Shown here in pieces: positions 8,018 to 15,848 of a stretch of DNA of 64,000 bases (positions are counted from its first letter, which is position 1; every line of letters starts with the position of its first letter). The notes beneath the pieces are model-generated. The model was not told the DNA's origin and did not search any database. It saw nothing but the letters and a program-made list of their open reading frames with translations. Source of the DNA: Pseudolabrys sp035718275 (GTDB taxonomy: Bacteria > Pseudomonadota > Alphaproteobacteria > Rhizobiales > Xanthobacteraceae); contig DASTHI010000021.1 in assembly GCA_035718275.1 (NCBI GenBank), positions 3,713-67,712 of the forward strand. Reading direction: 5' to 3'. A program made the position numbers and the translations under genes.

Positions 8018-8926
8018 ATGAGCGATCCGCAGCTCAAACACATCGGAAAAGGCGTGCATGCATGGATCGGCGCTGGAGGCGATTCCAATGCAGGCGCGAT
8101 CGAAACGCCGCTCGGCCTGATCGTTATTGATGCACAGCAGAATCGCGCGCTCGGCGAGAAATTCCGCAACGCTCTGACGAAGACATTCGCGCTGCCAGTG
8201 CGCGCGGTCATCAACACGCATTTCCATCTTGATCACGTCGCCGGCAACATCGCATTCGCCGACGTGCCCATCGTTGCGCATCAGAAGACGCTGCAGGCGC
8301 TCGAGCGCGAGCTCGGGCCGCTGAGCCCGGCAGGCGCGAGCGTTACCGACACCCTGACCAAGATCCGCATGTTCTTCGGGAGCAATTTTGAGGAGCTGGT
8401 GCCGAAAGGCGAACGCGGGTGGTTCACGGAGCGCGTTGGGGGCTCTGCCCCGCTGATGATCCTGCCGCCGACCGAAGCTTTCGCAGACCAGCTCGAGTTC
8501 AGGCTGCCGGAGGATAGCGTACATGTCGACTATTGGGGCCCGGCGCATTGCGACGGGGACGTCGTCATTCATCTGAAAAAGACTGGCGTTGTATTCATGG
8601 GCGATCTTTTCTTCCATGGACGATTCCCCTGGTTCGGCGATTGCGACCTCAGCGGCTGGATCGCGGCGCTCGATCGGGTGCTGAAAATAGACGTGGCGAC
8701 CGTCGTGCCGGGTCATGGCCAGCCGGCCTCGTTGAAGGAGCTGGCCGGCTTCCAAATGCTGCTTTCAGCCGTGCGCGAAGAGGTGGACAAGGCCGTCAAG
8801 GCAGGCTGGTCGGAGGATGCCGCAGCGCGCGACATCACGCTCGCCGACTACGCGGCAATGCAGCGCTACAGGGAGTGGATGCCGTACAATATTCGCGCGG
8901 TTTATCGCTACCTGCGCGGCGGTTAG
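8018..8926 (+). CDS. MBL fold metallo-hydrolase
   Basis: This is a 302-residue metallo-beta-lactamase-fold protein. The binuclear metal site is intact: HFHLDH at residues 68-73, a His in GPAHCDGD, an Asp in MGDLFF and a His in VPGHG. The C-terminal third is helical. It is the last gene of the plus-strand catabolic operon. Relatives cleave thioesters, lactones or cyclic amides, so it could open or clear a lactone or amide intermediate. A hairpin follows 19 bp after the stop. Confidence 0.87.
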   Translation: MSDPQLKHIGKGVHAWIGAGGDSNAGAIETPLGLIVIDAQQNRALGEKFRNALTKTFALPVRAVINTHFHLDHVAGNIAFADVPIVAHQKTLQALERELGPLSPAGASVTDTLTKIRMFFGSNFEELVPKGERGWFTERVGGSAPLMILPPTEAFADQLEFRLPEDSVHVDYWGPAHCDGDVVIHLKKTGVVFMGDLFFHGRFPWFGDCDLSGWIAALDRVLKIDVATVVPGHGQPASLKELAGFQMLLSAVREEVDKAVKAGWSEDAAARDITLADYAAMQRYREWMPYNIRAVYRYLRGG

Positions 8927-8945
8927 CGAACGGGGACCCAAAGCA

Positions 8946-8962
8946 GCGACCTCAGGGGTCGC
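8946..8962. terminator. small hairpin between convergent genes
   Basis: The 6-bp perfect arms GCGACC (8946-8951) and GGTCGC (8957-8962) are separated by a 5-nt loop in the 86-bp gap between two convergent genes. No U-tract follows on either strand, so a classical intrinsic terminator is uncertain. Confidence 0.35.
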
Positions 8963-9012
8963 AGTTCTGGATTGCCGCTTTCGCAGAAGCAACGGGCAGT
9001 GCAGTCTGCACC

Positions 9013-10422
9013 CTAACCCACGACTGGCGGCCAGCCGATGGGATTCGCCTGCTGAACCAATTTCGCAAGACCGAGGATCTTCGGCTCCTCGAATCGCGCA
9101 GCCACAATCTGCAGGCCGATCGGCAGGCCGTCTGCCGTAAGGCCGGCGGGAACGCTCGCCGCGGGAAGGCTGAGCAGGGTGATCAAAAAGCCCGGCGCGA
9201 TCCAGTCGATATAGTCATCGAAAGTCTTGCCGTTGATCTCTTTCGGAAAATTCCATTCGACCGGAAACGGCTTTACCGGTGCGGCCGGGCAGAGCAGGGC
9301 ATCGTAGCGCTCGAACAGCGCGCGCACCTTCTGGAACAGCTGGAAGCGGGTCTTTTCTGCGGATGCGATGTCCCTTGTGGTAATGGTAAGACCAGATTGC
9401 ACGTTGCCGCGCAGGTTTTCGCCGAAGGCATCGAGCCGATCGAGATTTGCAAGCTGCTGGCCGACCATCCACACGCCGCGCCAAGTCTTGTAGGGCCGGC
9501 GGCCCTCCGACAGATCGAAGTCGACCTCGTCGACGCTTGCGCCCTGGTCGCGCAAAGCCGTTGCCGTCTTCCGGCAGATCGCCTCGACCTCGGAATCAAC
9601 GCCGATACCGGCGATGTCGCGCGTAAAGGCGATGCGCAGGCCTTTGCCATCTCGTACCCTTCCGACAATCTCGGCGGCACTCGTCCAGGGCGGCGCGACC
9701 GAAATCGGCGAAACGCAACTGAACCCGACGATAGCGTCAAGCATCATCGCCGCATCTTCGGCAGTGCGGGCCAGCGGTCCGTGCACCTGTCCGGGGTCCC
9801 AAGCGAGTGGCATCGGAAAATTCGGTGTGAGGCCAGGCGTCGGGCGGATGCCGACGATGCCGCAGAACGCGGCGGGAATGCGCACCGAGCAGCCGAAATC
9901 CGTGCCTTGCGCGATCGGCAACATCCCGCTTGCAACCGCCGCGGCCGAGCCGCCGGAGGACCCCGCCGGGCTCAAAGCTGTATTCCACGGGTTGCGCGTC
10001 GCTCCGAACAGCGCATTGACCGTATTGGCGCCCGCCGCGAATTCCGGCGTGTTAGTCTTGGCGAGAATGATCGCGCCGGCTGCCTTCAAACGCCGGACCA
10101 CTTCGGCGTCTTCGGTTGGTACGTTGTTGGCATAAAGCGGGCTTCCATAGGTCGTGCGGATATTTGCGGTGGCGACGATGTCCTTGATCCCGATCGGCAG
10201 CCCATGAATTGGCCCCAGTTTGTCCCCGCGCATGACCGCCATCTCGGCTTCGCGTGCAGCCTCGCGCGCGCTGTCAGCGACCAACGTCACGATGGCGTTC
10301 AGCGTCGGATTGAGCCGATCGATGACGGCCAGGTAAGCGTCCAGAATCTCGACCGGGCTGAGCTTGCGCCTCCGCACGAGATCCGCGAGCTCATGGGAGG
10401 ATTTGCGCCAAAGATCATTCAT
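9013..10422 (-). CDS. amidase signature family hydrolase (AtzE/ureidomalonase-like candidate)
   Basis: This is a 469-residue amidase of standard length. The catalytic triad is K80 in GIKD, the cis-Ser S179 in GTDFGCSVR, and the nucleophile region S155-S156 in GSSGGSA; the usual GSDxGGS is slightly altered to GTDFGCS. It is last in a three-gene minus operon after a ring-opening barbiturase/cyanuric-acid-hydrolase family enzyme (8-bp gap) and a RutB-like hydrolase. In known pathways an amidase-signature enzyme follows the ring-opening step: AtzE on carboxybiuret after AtzD. A ureidomalonate-hydrolysing enzyme follows barbiturase. Either role fits; a general amidase cannot be excluded. Confidence 0.87.
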   Translation of the reverse strand: MNDLWRKSSHELADLVRRRKLSPVEILDAYLAVIDRLNPTLNAIVTLVADSAREAAREAEMAVMRGDKLGPIHGLPIGIKDIVATANIRTTYGSPLYANNVPTEDAEVVRRLKAAGAIILAKTNTPEFAAGANTVNALFGATRNPWNTALSPAGSSGGSAAAVASGMLPIAQGTDFGCSVRIPAAFCGIVGIRPTPGLTPNFPMPLAWDPGQVHGPLARTAEDAAMMLDAIVGFSCVSPISVAPPWTSAAEIVGRVRDGKGLRIAFTRDIAGIGVDSEVEAICRKTATALRDQGASVDEVDFDLSEGRRPYKTWRGVWMVGQQLANLDRLDAFGENLRGNVQSGLTITTRDIASAEKTRFQLFQKVRALFERYDALLCPAAPVKPFPVEWNFPKEINGKTFDDYIDWIAPGFLITLLSLPAASVPAGLTADGLPIGLQIVAARFEEPKILGLAKLVQQANPIGWPPVVG

Positions 10423-10430
10423 GAGGGACG

Positions 10431-11525
10431 CTATTCGCCGACGTCGACAATGGCGATGACCGGACCGCCCCCTTGCGGCCCCTGATGCATCGCATCAACG
10501 GAGACGAAGACGGCTGGATCGCCGATAGCGGCGGCGGCGACGCCGCCGACTGCAGCCTTGGAATGCCGATGATGGTGGACGTCGGAGTCATCCAGCATGA
10601 TCTGCCTACGTCCGCGCAGGCTACCTCGGCGGTCCGCCTCGCATTTCATGAAGCAGTTGACGAGCTTGCCGTTTAGGTCGCTGGCGCGAGCACGCGCCGG
10701 CAGCGGCAGGCCGGCATTACGGATAGCATCATAAATACCGTCCATATCGAGCGCGTCTTTCATCACCGAATGTCCGATTCGGTAGCGGCCACCTGCTCCG
10801 GCCTTGTTTCCGAGCAGCACGATTTGCGCCTGCGTCAGCTCGACGCCCGACGAACATGAGGCGACCGACGAGTAAAGATCGAGGTTGCGGCAAATCTCTT
10901 CCGCCTTCGGCATTTTGATTTCGCCGAGCGCGACCGCGATCCCGAGCGCTGTCGTACCATTGGATACGCCCATGGAGTCGTGCACTTCGCAGGCGACGTG
11001 TTTACCGCGCGATTCGGCTTCGCGCACGGATTCGATCGTGAGCAGCGGCGTCTTGGTCTGCACGTAGTGCACGTCCTTGGGGTCGCTGATTCCCGCATCG
11101 CGCATGGCATCGTTCACGGCGGCGGCGACCTTCTCGACCATCGCCGGGCGGCCGATATCCTCCGGCAGCAATACCGCGCTCATCGCCGTGCCCATCACCA
11201 GCCGTGAATTCGAAACGGGGCCGGTCCTGTTGTTGCGCGCGAAGATCGTGGCATGGGGCGTTATTACGCCATCGCAGCCGCCCGACCACACCATGGGGAT
11301 CTGGTTGACCGCTTTTTCGTCGCGCGTGCCGTGCTTGAGCAGCACGCGGCGGAAGGCCTGGTCCGCGAGGATGCGGGTGAAATCATTGACGCCGCCATTG
11401 CCCTCGGTTTTGCCGACTACGCCGATCACTTCGTCTGCGCTGAAAGTGCCGGCCGCAATGGCCTTTTTAAGCCCCGAAGCGTCGGAAACGGACTTCAATT
11501 CAACTTTAAGAACTTCGATCGCCAT
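10431..11525 (-). CDS. ring-opening amidohydrolase (barbiturase / cyanuric acid hydrolase family)
   Basis: This is a 364-residue member of the small AtzD/barbiturase family, which exists almost only for hydrolytic opening of six-membered N-heterocycles. The family has three pseudo-symmetric domains, each with a Ser-Lys dyad. Here the matching residues are K39 with S81 (VWSGGCDG), K158 (QTKTPLL) with S226 (CSSGVEL), and K287 or K294 with S342 (VSVDAMHQGPQGGGP). The C-terminal HQGPxGGGP signature is intact. Cyanuric acid and barbituric acid are the two known substrates; sequence reading alone does not separate them. It is flanked by an amidase and a RutB-like hydrolase in one operon, a set that would convert a cyclic ureide fully to acid, ammonia and CO2 or urea. 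Confidence 0.92.
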   Translation of the reverse strand: MAIEVLKVELKSVSDASGLKKAIAAGTFSADEVIGVVGKTEGNGGVNDFTRILADQAFRRVLLKHGTRDEKAVNQIPMVWSGGCDGVITPHATIFARNNRTGPVSNSRLVMGTAMSAVLLPEDIGRPAMVEKVAAAVNDAMRDAGISDPKDVHYVQTKTPLLTIESVREAESRGKHVACEVHDSMGVSNGTTALGIAVALGEIKMPKAEEICRNLDLYSSVASCSSGVELTQAQIVLLGNKAGAGGRYRIGHSVMKDALDMDGIYDAIRNAGLPLPARARASDLNGKLVNCFMKCEADRRGSLRGRRQIMLDDSDVHHHRHSKAAVGGVAAAAIGDPAVFVSVDAMHQGPQGGGPVIAIVDVGE

Positions 11526-11560
11526 TGTCTTTTCAGCCCTTGTTTGTCACGCCGCGCATC

Positions 11561-12280
11561 TCAATCGTTCCGGCCGGACCAGATTTCGCGCAATTCCTCG
11601 ATCGTGGACACTTCACCGAAGAAGCGGTCGATATTTCTCACCGTCATTTCGTGCTCTTCGTGCGAATAGGCGGCGGTGCCGTCGCGCACAAGCACGACGT
11701 AATAGTCGTTCATGAAACCTTCGCGTGCAGTCGATTCGACGCAGACATTTGTCGACACGCCTGTGACCACGACCGTGCGCACGCCCTTGGCGCGCAGCAC
11801 CGTATCCAGGTCGGTCTTATGGAATGCGTTGTAGCGATGCTTGGTTATGACCACGTCGCCCGGCCGCGGCCGGACATCGCCATAATAGTCCCCCTCCCAT
11901 GAGCCGTCGCGGCAAACCGGAATTTGCGTATATCCGCCGCCCTGTCTGCGCGCAGCCTGCTCGAGCCAGACGTCCGAAAGATAGCGGTTGTCGTCGGTCG
12001 TATAGACGCTGCGTACAAATATGACGAGCACCCCGGCCGCCCGGGCGCTTTCGATCAGAACCGGCAATCGGCGTGCCATGTCCTGAACCGCCGAGACGTC
12101 GCGACCGCCTCTGTCGACAAGGCCGCCCCGCGCACAGAAGTCATTTTGCATGTCGATCACGATCAGCGCGACGTGGCGCGGATCGACTTTGTCCCGCAGC
12201 GACGCGAGCGGCACGACGTGGCACAGCTTCGTCGCCGCGGCGAGATTGTCCTCATAGGAATTGGACATGGTCTTTCTCAT
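11561..12280 (-). CDS. isochorismatase-fold cysteine hydrolase, RutB-like (ureidoacrylate / carbamoyl hydrolase)
   Basis: This is a 239-residue cysteine hydrolase with triad D43 (IDMQNDF), K147 (KHRYNAF) and C180 (TGVSTNVCVEST). The stretch around the nucleophile, TNVCVEST followed by REGF, and the downstream NIxxFFGxVS pattern closely match RutB, which cleaves the ureido group of (Z)-3-ureidoacrylate; biuret hydrolase belongs to the same superfamily. Two starts are possible, ATG 12280 and ATG 12268; the first has AAGG five bases upstream. It is first in the operon with the ring-opening enzyme and amidase. A role on a linear ureido or biuret-like product is inferred. No rutA-type luciferase-like monooxygenase is present in the window. 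Confidence 0.88.
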   Translation of the reverse strand: MRKTMSNSYEDNLAAATKLCHVVPLASLRDKVDPRHVALIVIDMQNDFCARGGLVDRGGRDVSAVQDMARRLPVLIESARAAGVLVIFVRSVYTTDDNRYLSDVWLEQAARRQGGGYTQIPVCRDGSWEGDYYGDVRPRPGDVVITKHRYNAFHKTDLDTVLRAKGVRTVVVTGVSTNVCVESTAREGFMNDYYVVLVRDGTAAYSHEEHEMTVRNIDRFFGEVSTIEELREIWSGRND

Positions 12281-12363
12281 CCCTGCCTTGCGAAACTGTA
12301 TGTGGCCTGTCTTTTAACGGGCCGATATAACGATTCACACAGCGTCACTGAGGAATGTGACTC

Positions 12364-13329
12364 ATGAGCAATCGTTTCGCGCCGTTCGTTGTGGCCCTCG
12401 AGGAGCACTACTGGGATCTCGATCTCGTTGCGCATTTTCCCGGGCGCGAAGGCAAGCGCCTTTCGCAGGTCGAGGAGCGGCTGCAGGACATCACAAATCT
12501 GCGCCTCAAGGAGATGGACGAGGCCGGCATCGACATGCAGGTGCTTTCGCACGGCGCACCCGGCACGCAGAAGATGCAGGCGGAGCCCGCGGTGAAGCTG
12601 TCGCGCCAAGCCAACGATCGCTTGGCCGAGATCGTGAAAGCCAACCCGAAGCGGTTTGCTGCCTTTGCGATCCTGCCGACGCCCGACCCACAGGCCGCTG
12701 CTGAGGAATTGGAGCGCACGATCAGCAAGCTCGGGTTCAAGGGTGCGATGATCCACGGCCTCACCAATGGACTCTTCATCGATGACAGGCGGTTCTGGCC
12801 GATCTTTGAGCGGGCGGAGTCGCTCGACGTGCCGATTTACTTGCACCCGTCCTTCCCGCACCCCGCCGTCATCGAGGTCTATTACAAGGACTACCTGTCG
12901 AAATTTCCCGAACTGGTCGGTCCCGCGCTCGGATTCACCGTCGAGGCGGCGACACAGGGCGTGCGCATGGTGCTCAGCGGGCTGTTCGATGCCTACCCGA
13001 AACTCAAAGTAATCCTCGGGCATCTCGGCGAGGGCCTCCCGTTCTTGCTCGGGCGAATCGACGAAACCTTGTCGCGGCCGGGCAATCCCGGCGGATCTTT
13101 CCGGGAAAAATTCTGCAAACACTTCTACCTGACTACCAGCGGCAACTTTTCGACCAACGCGCTCGTCTGCAGCATGATGGAGATGGGCGTCGATCGTGTG
13201 ATGTTTTCCGTCGACTGGCCGTTCGCCCCGAACAAGATGGGCACCGACTGGCTCGAAAACACGCCAATCTCGCATGAGGACAAGGCCAAGATTTTCGGCG
13301 GCAATGCGCGGCGCCTGCTGCGGCTCTGA
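12364..13329 (+). CDS. amidohydrolase family decarboxylase-like protein (gamma-resorcylate decarboxylase type)
   Basis: This is a 321-residue TIM-barrel protein beginning with the diagnostic ALEEH (residues 11-15), in which Glu and His bind the metal. Further ligands are H in YLHPSFPH, H in ILGHLGEGLPF and D in FSVDWPF. These are the signatures of the gamma-resorcylate / 5-carboxyvanillate decarboxylase branch of the ACMSD family. It diverges from the RutB-like gene across an 83-bp gap and converges with the dihydropyrimidinase-like gene. It is the second ACMSD-like enzyme of the island, the other being at 6622, and the two are not close in sequence. A nonoxidative decarboxylation or lactone hydrolysis is likely. 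Confidence 0.87.
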   Translation: MSNRFAPFVVALEEHYWDLDLVAHFPGREGKRLSQVEERLQDITNLRLKEMDEAGIDMQVLSHGAPGTQKMQAEPAVKLSRQANDRLAEIVKANPKRFAAFAILPTPDPQAAAEELERTISKLGFKGAMIHGLTNGLFIDDRRFWPIFERAESLDVPIYLHPSFPHPAVIEVYYKDYLSKFPELVGPALGFTVEAATQGVRMVLSGLFDAYPKLKVILGHLGEGLPFLLGRIDETLSRPGNPGGSFREKFCKHFYLTTSGNFSTNALVCSMMEMGVDRVMFSVDWPFAPNKMGTDWLENTPISHEDKAKIFGGNARRLLRL

Positions 13330-13371
13330 CGCAATACCGGTCGAACGAAACCACACTCCGCCAGTCCTCGA

Positions 13372-14778
13372 CTACGCTGCCGCGCTTCTGAACCATTCGA
13401 GATGCGGGGCAGGCGCGCGGCCGCGCGGCAGATAACGGCCATTGGCCTTGCCCACGATCTTACCGTCACGCGCGATGATCTTGCCGGCCTTGATTGTTGC
13501 GACCGGCCAACCCTTGAGTGTCTTGCCCTCGAACGGCGAGAAATCAGACATGCCCTGCAGGTCTTGCGCGCGCACCACCTTTTCCATCTCGAGATCAACG
13601 ACCACGAGATCGGCATCCGAGCCGACCGCAATCGTGCCCTTCTGCGGATAAATGCCATAGACCCGAGCCGGAGAACGCGTCGCACGCTCGACGAGGATTT
13701 CGAGTGGCACGCCGCGTTGGCGTCCGTAGTGCAAAAGCGCCGGAAGGTGAGTTCCGAGCGCCGGCAGGCCCGGCCGCGAGCCGTGCAGTCCCGCCTCGGG
13801 CTTCTTAGTTGCACGCGCGCGCGAGGTATTGTCCGTGCCGACAGTGTTGATCGAACCTTCGAGGAAACCTTGCCACAGCGCGTCGTGGTGTTCGGGCGTA
13901 CGAACCGGAGGAACCATTTTAACGAGGAAGCCATTCGGGTCCAGGCTGTTGATGCCGAGATATGGCGTCGTGGTTTCTACCGTAAAATGCATGCCGGCCC
14001 GGCGTGCGGCGCGCACGACTTCCAATCCCTGGTGGCTCGACAGATGCACGACATAAAGGTGCGCGCCGGCGACCTTCGCCAAATAGAGGGCAGTCTGGAT
14101 CGCCAGCGCTTCGGCAATAGCCGGATGTGCGTCTTCCCAGTCCTTCAGGGTCCCCTCGGGCTTGCGAGCCTTTAGGTCCTTGCGCGCTGCATCGACAAGG
14201 GCGCCGGTCTCACAGTGCACACAGGCGACGGCGTCCGGCCCGAGCGACGCAACCGTCCTGAAACCGTGCAACAAGACGTCATCGGTGACCGACTTCACGA
14301 TGCCGGGCATTCCCGACATATAGAACTTGAAAGAACGGATTCCGTACTGCTCGGCATAGCCGGGTATTTCCTCGATCTGCTGCTCCGTGAAGATTTGCGG
14401 ATGGAATATGGAATCCACATAGCTGCGCTCGTCCATCGCTTTGCGGAACGCGGGCAGGTGGTCGAAATATGAGTCTTCTAGGCTGCGAAGAAAAATTCCG
14501 ACACTGGTCACGCCTCCCAGGATTGCGGCACGAGTTTCCGTTTCAGCCTCACTCTCGTAGGATTGCTCGTTTCCGATATGGATATGCGGATCGAAAATTC
14601 CGGGCAGTACGGTTCGTCGGCCCGCGTCATAGATCTCTGTGGCATCCTTCAGGTTTTGCCCGATAGCGACAATCTTGCCGTCGGCGATCCCGACGTCGGC
14701 CTTCACCTGGCCAACGCCGGGGATAACCAGCGTACCGTTGCGGACGACGAGATCGAATGCCTTTGCACTGCTGGTCAC
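13372..14778 (-). CDS. dihydropyrimidinase/allantoinase-like cyclic amidohydrolase
   Basis: This is a 468-residue amidohydrolase with the complete binuclear site of cyclic amidases: H65 and H67 (DPHIHIG), carboxylated lysine K151 (SFKFYM), H188 (CVHCE), H245 (VVHLSS) and D316 (VGTDNTS). A second beta-sandwich domain is formed by the N- and C-termini. It starts with GTG at 14778, 10 bp after the binding-protein stop, and closes the operon LVIVD / CodA-like / ATPase / permease / binding protein / hydrolase. Family members open dihydropyrimidines, hydantoins, allantoin or phthalimide-like rings. Its position at the end of an importer operon suggests it acts on the imported ring. Confidence 0.9.
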   Translation of the reverse strand: MTSSAKAFDLVVRNGTLVIPGVGQVKADVGIADGKIVAIGQNLKDATEIYDAGRRTVLPGIFDPHIHIGNEQSYESEAETETRAAILGGVTSVGIFLRSLEDSYFDHLPAFRKAMDERSYVDSIFHPQIFTEQQIEEIPGYAEQYGIRSFKFYMSGMPGIVKSVTDDVLLHGFRTVASLGPDAVACVHCETGALVDAARKDLKARKPEGTLKDWEDAHPAIAEALAIQTALYLAKVAGAHLYVVHLSSHQGLEVVRAARRAGMHFTVETTTPYLGINSLDPNGFLVKMVPPVRTPEHHDALWQGFLEGSINTVGTDNTSRARATKKPEAGLHGSRPGLPALGTHLPALLHYGRQRGVPLEILVERATRSPARVYGIYPQKGTIAVGSDADLVVVDLEMEKVVRAQDLQGMSDFSPFEGKTLKGWPVATIKAGKIIARDGKIVGKANGRYLPRGRAPAPHLEWFRSAAA

Positions 14779-14788
14779 GACTACCTGC

Positions 14789-15817
14789 TCAGCTTAAAAA
14801 CTGGTTCGTGAACATCTCCGCGACCGGTGCCGGGTTCTGCAAGCCCAGATATTCGACCATGAGATCCTGTGTCGCCTGCATCTTTTTCTGAGTGATGCTG
14901 CCCAAGGGACCCTCGTGATTGTCGTAGCTGATGAGCTTTCGCAGAATTGCGACCTCCTTGATCGCAGTCTCTTCATCAAGTTGTGGTTGGTGCTTTTTGA
15001 GCATTGCGACCGCTTCCGCAGGATGCTCGATCGTGAATTTTACGCCCTCCATGCAAGCGTGAACGAAATTTCGCGTCACATCCGGCTTTTGCTTGACATA
15101 CTCCTCCATGGCGCCCAGCCCGTTCGAGTAGAAGTCGGCGCCAAAATCGGAATACACGAACGTCTCCACCACGTCGCCGCCTTGTGCGGCCTTTTGCAGC
15201 ACTGGCAATGTGAACAAGTAAGTGATCATCGCATCTGCCGAATGATTGAGCAGAACCGCGTTTTTCGAATTGGGGTCCACGGATACCCAGTTGATCTTCG
15301 ACTCATCCACACCGTTGGCTTTAGCAAAGGCGGGAAACATCAGTTTCGGAGAGTCCCCAGGCGAGAAGGCAATTTTCTTGCCCTCGAGGTCCTTCGGTTT
15401 CGAGATGCCGCGCCCCTTGATATAGAAGACGGTATGCGGCGACTTCTGGTACATGCAGGCAAGGGCCATGATCTTGGCGTGCTCTTTCGCGCGCACCGCC
15501 ATCATCACGCCTAGATCCTGAAAAACGAACTGCGATTGTCCCGCGATGAGCGTCCTGATGCCCTGCAGCGTGCCGCGGCCCTGGGCGATCGAGACGTCCA
15601 GTCCCTTCCCAGAAAAGAACCCCTTTTCGAGCGCGGCGTAATAAGGTGCGTGACGCCCGTATGGAATCCAATCCAGCTGGAAATTGATTTTCTCAGTCGC
15701 CGCGCGCGCAGAGCTGATGCGGGAGCCGGCTATCGCGGCCACCCCGACACCAACTGTGTTGCGCAAGAAAGTCCGTCGTGACGGGCGATTTGTGATTGAT
15801 CGAGGATTCCCGGTCAT
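14789..15817 (-). CDS. ABC transporter substrate-binding protein, NMT1/ThiY-like (Tat-exported)
   Basis: This is a 342-residue binding protein with a twin-arginine signal (SRRTFLRN, residues 13-20) and an AxA cleavage site near residue 39. The mature start FQLDWIPYGRHAPYYAALEKG and the later YSNGLGA match the partial protein at 1-682, and the LDW...HAPYY pattern recalls ThiY, the hydroxymethylpyrimidine-precursor binding protein. It follows its permease by 31 bp. A pyrimidine-like ligand is a reasonable guess, consistent with the deaminase-like and dihydropyrimidinase-like genes in the same operon. Confidence 0.9.
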   Translation of the reverse strand: MTGNPRSITNRPSRRTFLRNTVGVGVAAIAGSRISSARAATEKINFQLDWIPYGRHAPYYAALEKGFFSGKGLDVSIAQGRGTLQGIRTLIAGQSQFVFQDLGVMMAVRAKEHAKIMALACMYQKSPHTVFYIKGRGISKPKDLEGKKIAFSPGDSPKLMFPAFAKANGVDESKINWVSVDPNSKNAVLLNHSADAMITYLFTLPVLQKAAQGGDVVETFVYSDFGADFYSNGLGAMEEYVKQKPDVTRNFVHACMEGVKFTIEHPAEAVAMLKKHQPQLDEETAIKEVAILRKLISYDNHEGPLGSITQKKMQATQDLMVEYLGLQNPAPVAEMFTNQFLS

Positions 15818-15848
15818 GTTCGCTTCCTCCCAAGTGTTCTAGGTCTGT

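Noticed and set aside
8533..10485. 650-residue plus-strand open frame
   Set aside because: It runs through the 3' end of the metallo-hydrolase gene and antisense to the amidase gene; composition is Arg-rich with no family motif.
12277..13356. 359-residue minus-strand open frame
   Set aside because: Complete antisense of the gamma-resorcylate-decarboxylase-like gene, which has clear metal motifs.
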